Notes under the pieces: model-generated | Seen by the model: the letters and a program-made list of their open reading frames with translations, nothing else | Told to the model about the DNA's origin: nothing | Database searches by the model: none | Program-made: the position numbers and the translations under genes | Shown here: piece after piece, positions 58,801 through 64,000 of the stretch | Position numbering within the stretch: position 1 is the first letter of the stretch | Layout: every line of letters begins with the position of its first letter | Assembly (NCBI GenBank): GCA_003313425.1 | Contig: NHZP01000011.1 | Location: 1,476,104-1,540,103 of the forward strand | Length of the DNA stretch: 64,000 nt | Direction of reading: 5' to 3' | DNA from: Pseudopyrenochaeta lycopersici | Taxonomy: Eukaryota; Ascomycota; Dothideomycetes; Pleosporales; Pseudopyrenochaetaceae

Positions 58801-61800
58801 TTAGGTGGACCTTAGTGCGCTTTAGTAAGGTTATTAATTTAGTATAATATATATAGAAGGATTACGTGCAGGATCATTTCTAAGAATAGAGACAGAAACG
58901 CCGTCTTTATAGCCTCTAATCCTGCTCTGCTGCATCTAAGAGACTATATACTAACTCCTGAAGATAAGGAAAACATGTAGCAGACACCCTTTCTAGGGAG
59001 GAGTGTCTAGATTTAAGTAGAAAATACCTAAGGTAATGTTTTAGTTTAGAATCTTATTTATCTTATGCTTAGGTTAAGTATATTCAAGAGGCTAAGTTTG
59101 TAAAAGCTTCTGTTAGATTTAGCAAATTTTTACCTATTTTTACGACTAATAATAAGCAGTAATTTAAAGAATAGGTAAAATAAGTAATAAGCTATAGAGT
59201 TAGAGCCTCTAAGGATCCTTCAGCTGTGCGAGAATTAGAGTCTTTTTTAGTTATGTGTGAACTCAACCGTCAGGCGTAATAGGAAAAGAGAAAGAAGTAC
59301 ATAAGCAGTTAAGTTAATACCCTGTATAAGAGGGTAGCTAACAAGGTGCGACCTGTAGATATTCCTAAGGCATTAGATATTAAGGAGTTTAGGCGTGAAG
59401 ACTAGAAGCGACATGCTGTTAAACTGCAACTCTTAAGAAAAAGTCTAAGACCTCCTAATATAGGGCCTTTTAATTACCTTTTTGAATGCAGACATATAGT
59501 ATTCCTACGAGGCACAAGATTAACACTAGAAAGGCTAGCCTCACAAAAGTTTAGATCTAAGTTAATAAAATTAGAAGTTTAGCTATTTATTAAAATGTTA
59601 ATAAACAGAGAAGGCGCGATCGCTTTCACTTTCTCTAAGACAGGATAAATTATTAAGGATGTATGTCCTCTATATAAGATACAGACTATTGAATATAAAG
59701 CTTGGCAAGAAAAATCGTTCCTAATAGCGCGAGCTGTTAAGGAAGAGGTAGTTACAATATTTAATAACAGACTTAATAGAGGGGTACTAGAAAGATGCGC
59801 TAGTTAGTACAGAAACTTATAGTTTCTAGTTAAAAAGAAGGATAAGAGTTATCAGATAATACTTAGGTTAATTAAGATAAACGCAGTGTCTCTTAGGGAT
59901 GCTAATCTGCCTCCGACAGCAGATGAATTCTCTAAGCGTTTTAGTAGATATCATATTCTGTCTCTTATAGATCTATTCTTAGGATATAACTAGATAACAC
60001 TTTATCTAGACAGCAGAGACATAACTGCTTTTTATACGCCAGTTAGTTTGCTTTGATACTGTATAATAGTTCAAGGCGCAACTAACTTAGTTATAGTCTT
60101 TCAGCAAGTAGTTACAAAGATTATAAAAGATTATTAGCTATATACTATTCCTTTTATAGATAATATTACTACTAGCGGTCCTAAAACTAACTATAGAGGA
60201 GAAGAAGCATTTCCTAGAGTAAGAAGATATATGTTAGAACACATTTAGCAGCTAGACAGGGCTCTAGCTAACGTAGAAAGAGCTAGAGCTATAATTTTAG
60301 GTAAGAAGTGTTATTAGGGAGTCTCTAGATTAGGGGTAGTTAAATATAAGGTTACTGCGTAAGGGAGATATCTAAATTAACAGAAAGTAGCTAAGATTCT
60401 AGATTAGCTAGAATACAGAAACGTAAAAGAAGTAAAGGCGTTTATAGGTATCTGTATCTACTACAGGATATAAGTGCCTAGCTTTACTATTCGCGCGAAG
60501 CCCCTATTCTAGTTAATAAGGACTAGCGTTAAATAGACATAGTAGGGGGCTTAACAAGAGGCTATGCATACCTTAAAGTAATACATTACTTCAGCCCCAG
60601 CGTTAGCGAGTCCTAATTACAAGAATAGAGGTATACTTTTTATGGCAGTAGACGCGAGCAAGGAAGGCGCAGGCGCGTCTCTTGAACAGATTAGAGCAGA
60701 CAGAAAAAGACATCCATATTAATTTGAAAGTACAATATAGTCAAAAGCTGAGAGCCTCTAGCACTCAACAAAGCTTGAGTGCAAGGCGGTATTATAGGCG
60801 CTAAAGAAATTCAGAACCTAGCTATATAGACAATATTTTACTATTAAAACGGACGCGCAGACGCTTATTTATCAACTCAACAGATTATCGCCTAATGTTC
60901 CTGGGTCAGTCCAAAACAGGTGGCTCGTAGCTATCCTTACCTAGGACTTTAACATTAAGCATGTTCCTAGAAAAAAGAATGTTGTTACTGATGCGTTGTT
61001 ACGTTATCTAAAGCTAGAAGGATAGGAACAGCCAGACAAGACTAAAGACGACCTTAAAGATTTCATTAAAAACCTAGTCGCTAACCTTAAGTTTGCCTCG
61101 CCTGCTAAGATAAGTAGAGTACTAAATAAGCAATACTCAGACGAGTTAGAAGTAATTACTTAGTTCTTAATAAGATTTAAGAAGCCTGAAGGCCTTACGA
61201 GGGCATAACTTTAAGCATAGAAAAAGAGGGCGATAAATTTCTTTATGCGAGAAGGGTATCTCTTCTAAAAGTCTACAAGGAATATAGCTATTTATTAAGT
61301 TATAGATAATCCTAATCTTAAGACTGCAGCTATATAGGAAATATATTAACAGATTAGTTACAGAGGAGTAAATAGCGTCTATTTAATGCTTGCTCAACGA
61401 TACTAGTAGGAAAGGATGCATAAGGAGGTGCGACGCACGATTGCATCATGCAAACAGTGCCAGCGAAGATTATCCAGTCGCAAGCAAGAGATACTAACAA
61501 ATACCTACTGTCACGCGTTATAGGAACGAGTTACTATAGACGTTATTTACATACCGCATTATTAAGGAAAGAAATTTATCGTAATTACATAAGAATACCT
61601 TAGTAGATAGCTAGAGGCACAAGTAATAGCTAACAACAAGTTATCTACTATTACTAAGTTTTTATATAAGAAAATCTTATGTCGCTAGAGTATAATAAAG
61701 ACACTTACTATAGACAGCGGACCTAATTTTAGAAAGGTAGTTAAAGCCCTTACTAAGATTTATTATATTAGGAGAATCTAGGCATTAGTATACAACCCTC

Positions 61801-62740
61801 AGGCTATAAGAAAAATCGAGGGTAGTTACAAGCTAATATATAACGCACTTGCAAAGCTTCCTAGACCTTAGGTTAATAATCTTCTAACTATATTATAGGC
61901 AGACAGAATTTCTACTTAGAGTTAGACTAGATATTCTCCTTATTAGTTAGTTACTAGTTAGAATCTAGTACTTCTAATTAAGCTTACTCTTCTAATATGG
62001 CAGACATTACTATTTAGACAAGTAACATTAAGAGGCCAGTTGTTAGCAGTGCGAGCTATGCAGCTAGATTTAAGAGATCAATTTCTTAAGGACGCAGTGT
62101 CAAGAACTAAGCGCCTACAACGCGAAAAGAAAGAATATTAGGATAATTACAGAGAGATTTATTAAGAAGAAATTAAAGAAGATAACTTCGTACTAATATA
62201 GGACTTAGCTAGAGACATTAACATGTTAAGAGATAAGAAGCTTGCGAGCAGGTAGCTAGGACTATACAAAGTCTTTTATACTAACTAGGATAAAGGTAAC
62301 TATTAACTTATAGACCTTAACAGCACGTAATTTAGAAACACTACCCTAGGATAGAGACTTAAACTGTAGGTACCTCAAGATAAAAGCAAGGTTACTCAAG
62401 AGCATTAAGGTCGCGCAAAGCTATAGGATCCATTGTTATAGGATATTAAGGCTGACTTTTCACCGCCACCTACTTAATTTAATAACTCTTAAGATAATAA
62501 GTTTACAGTTATTAAGAATCCTAACTAAGACGCGATTTAGTTACAAGAGAAAGAGAATAATCCTCCTACAAACTTAGATTTATCTAAAAATACAACACAG
62601 CTAACTGCGCGCAGCCATCCTGTTATTATACCAAGATCTTTAATAGAGACTAAGAGACAATAATATGTTCGAATACCTAAGTCAGAAATTAATTCTAACT
62701 TAGAAGATAACCTTGCTTAAGCCCAGGGGACGGGCTTTCA
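55860..62740 (+). mobile_element. RIP-decayed Ty3/gypsy-like gag-pol, plus strand
   Basis: Plus-strand retroelement remnant. The gag begins near 55,918 with an 83-codon open piece (FLFIGKDVTKFLDNFNR) before the first stop. A protease-like site at 58576-58584 reads NTS in place of DTG. The reverse transcriptase lies around 59,600-60,500 with SRDITAFYTP; its polymerase box (60153-60164) keeps the first Asp but has Asn for the second. RNase H around 60,640-60,990 retains AVDASKEGAGA and TDAQTLIYQLN. The integrase around 61,430-61,860 keeps CKQCQR and D, D, E candidates (TIDVIY, TIDSGPNF, IEG). Dozens of in-frame TAG/TAA codons sit where Trp or Gln are expected. It is inactive, but less decayed than the minus-strand element. 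Confidence 0.85.
58176..58233. repeat. 58-nt dispersed repeat, copy 1
   Basis: Aligns without gaps to 62941-62998 with nine substitutions, seven of them transitions. The ends form a short inverted repeat (AGTTAAT / ATTAGCT, one mismatch). It lies inside the plus-strand retroelement. It may be a small non-autonomous element or a decayed structural motif. Confidence 0.7.
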
Positions 62741-62940
62741 TCTTAAAGCAGGGGAGGGGCTGCATTTCCTTTATCAAATTTTCGTATATTTTTACACATT
62801 CAGCATTACACACGCAGCGCGACCTCCCAGGCATATAAAAATGAGTTAAAATTAAACGAAATATCATTTAGAGTCGCTAGGAGGTTAATCTCCTAGTTGC
62901 GCGATCGAAAATAGTAGAAAAACCAGGGTGTTAAAGAATC
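62741..62940 (+). other. Region after plus-strand pol, possible LTR
   Basis: GC-richer patches (CCCAGGGGACGGGC near 62,722; GCAGGGGAGGGGCTGC near 62,750, a purine-rich tract) follow the last recognisable pol sequence. The purine-rich GGGGAGGGG could be a polypurine tract preceding a 3' LTR. No matching 5' LTR was found. Confidence 0.3.
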
Positions 62941-62998
62941 TAGCCAATCAGCAATCGCCAGGTAAGCTTAGCGAGACCTGCTGAAATCTAATTGGCTG
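62941..62998. repeat. 58-nt dispersed repeat, copy 2
   Basis: Second copy of the repeat at 58176-58233. Its ends are a perfect 7-base inverted repeat, AGCCAAT and ATTGGCT. It has C/G at most positions where copy 1 has T/A, so it is closer to the unmutated state. Confidence 0.7.
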
Positions 62999-62999
62999 G

Positions 63000-64000
63000 A
63001 CAACTTGATATCTGCGCCAACAGCAGCAACGCAACCACGAGATTACAGAGCAACAATTCAAAGATACAGAATTAATTAAAGGAGGTAGAAGATAAGATAA
63101 TTAATATTTTTAAGTATAAAGGTAAGTTTATAGCTGCGTTTAGCAGTAAGATAAGACCTGCTTAAGAAACGTTCCTAAGTAGCCTACTCTTAAGAGGACC
63201 TGCTATACTAGCCAATCAGGTAACAGGAAGGAGTTAAAATAATAGTAACTTCACCTTTTACTACGTTGTTAAGCCTTAGCAGGGCTTTTAAGTAAAGTTA
63301 GGGAGGGAAAGATACCCTCCGCCGCTTAAACCTCCTCTAAATCTTAAGCCTGTAGTTAATCCTACAGGGCCTAAATTTCTCTTTCTTACTTCTTATTACT
63401 ATCTATTGAAACTTTCTAAGGTAAACACACAAGTACCTATCAGGTACAAACTTCAAGCGATGTCACAGCCGCCTCAGACACCCAAACAGCCTAGGAAGCG
63501 TCCACCCCTACCGTCAAACCTAAATCCTTAACTAACTACAACTACAATTAAGCCTGCGCTAACAGAGATCGTGCAATTTACTAGTAAAGAAGCTATTAAA
63601 GACTACAGAACTAAGCTTAAGCGTTATAGTAACGTTAAAGTCCCTTAGCATGCAGGGATTATAGTAGACACTTAGGTTTAAAACTTACTGTAAGTCTTAC
63701 CTGTTAAACAGAAGGGCATAGTAGATAATTAGATAGTAGCCTTAGCAACTTACTTTAATAAGACTTTAACCCTTATTATCGCGACTAGAGAATTTCTAAA
63801 AAGAAGACTAAGCCTGATGTTGTAGTATAGAGGCATCGCTGCTTTTAAGTAGTAATATCCTATACTTAAGGACATAGACACTTACAAGAAGAAGAGGAAA
63901 AAAGAGATAGAGAGCGCGTTTGCCTATCTAGACAAACACTATCAGTATATACTAAGGCAGGTCCTTATTCTATATTCTGTTTAGGTAGTGTACTTACACT
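63000..64000 (+). mobile_element. Start of a further decayed element, truncated
   Basis: Plus-strand protein-like stretches broken by stops, e.g. MSQPPQTPKQPRKRPP (about 63,460) then KPALTEIVQFTSKEAIKDYR and later KRKKEIESAFAYLDKH (about 63,890). The Pro/Lys-rich start would suit a gag-like or transposon nucleic-acid-binding protein, but I cannot assign it. It runs off the window. Confidence 0.4.

Overview
The window is nuclear DNA of a filamentous ascomycete, most likely a dothideomycete. The support is short spliceosomal introns of about 47-95 nt, tightly packed conserved single-copy eukaryotic genes (SEC6, RVB1, VPS39, PRM1, a BET double-bromodomain gene), Pezizomycotina-type proteins (HbrB-like TORC2 subunit, short Utp5), and an AT-rich retroelement block whose decay looks like repeat-induced point mutation (RIP). 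The species cannot be named from sequence alone.

Layout. Positions 1-7,320 are dense core genes in divergent pairs: AP-3 sigma (-) with frataxin (+), DPH3 (-) with SEC6 (+), then a small GPI-anchored-type surface protein (+). Positions 7,320-14,880 are a gene-poor accessory stretch: a Trp-rich repeat protein (+), two lineage-specific hypothetical genes (-), and weak coding debris. Positions 14,880-27,945 hold UTP5 (-), BDF1 (+), RVB1 (+), SDHAF4 (+) and a secreted carboxylesterase (+). Positions 27,946-30,270 are sparse, with one weak ORF. Positions 30,274-40,801 hold an HbrB/Bit61-like TORC2 subunit (-), GON7 (+), VPS39 (-, four exons) and PRM1 (-). Positions 40,802-47,420 are sparse: an unrecognised 344-aa gene (+), fragmented cysteine-containing coding sequence (-) and a GNAT acetyltransferase (-).

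Near 47,750 the sequence changes abruptly to TA-rich DNA that runs to the end of the window. It contains a minus-strand Ty3/gypsy remnant (about 49,260-54,945), a short moderate-GC island (54,945-55,440) with one intact 77-codon ORF, four 40-bp tandem repeats (55,501-55,652), a plus-strand Ty3/gypsy-like remnant (about 55,860-62,740), and the start of a further decayed element that leaves the window. Both remnants are full of stop codons and have lost catalytic or metal-binding residues by transitions, as expected of RIP.

The genes do not form one pathway. They are housekeeping functions: vesicle traffic (AP-3 and VPS39 both serve vacuolar delivery; SEC6 serves exocytosis), mitochondrial Fe-S and complex II assembly (frataxin, SDHAF4), translation and tRNA modification (DPH3, GON7, UTP5), chromatin (BDF1, RVB1), TORC2 signalling and mating fusion (PRM1). 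I found no clear new multi-gene system. The best leads are the Trp-rich repeat protein, the intact ORF inside the decayed repeat block, the directionally mutated 118-nt duplicate, and a perfect 21-bp palindrome upstream of PRM1.
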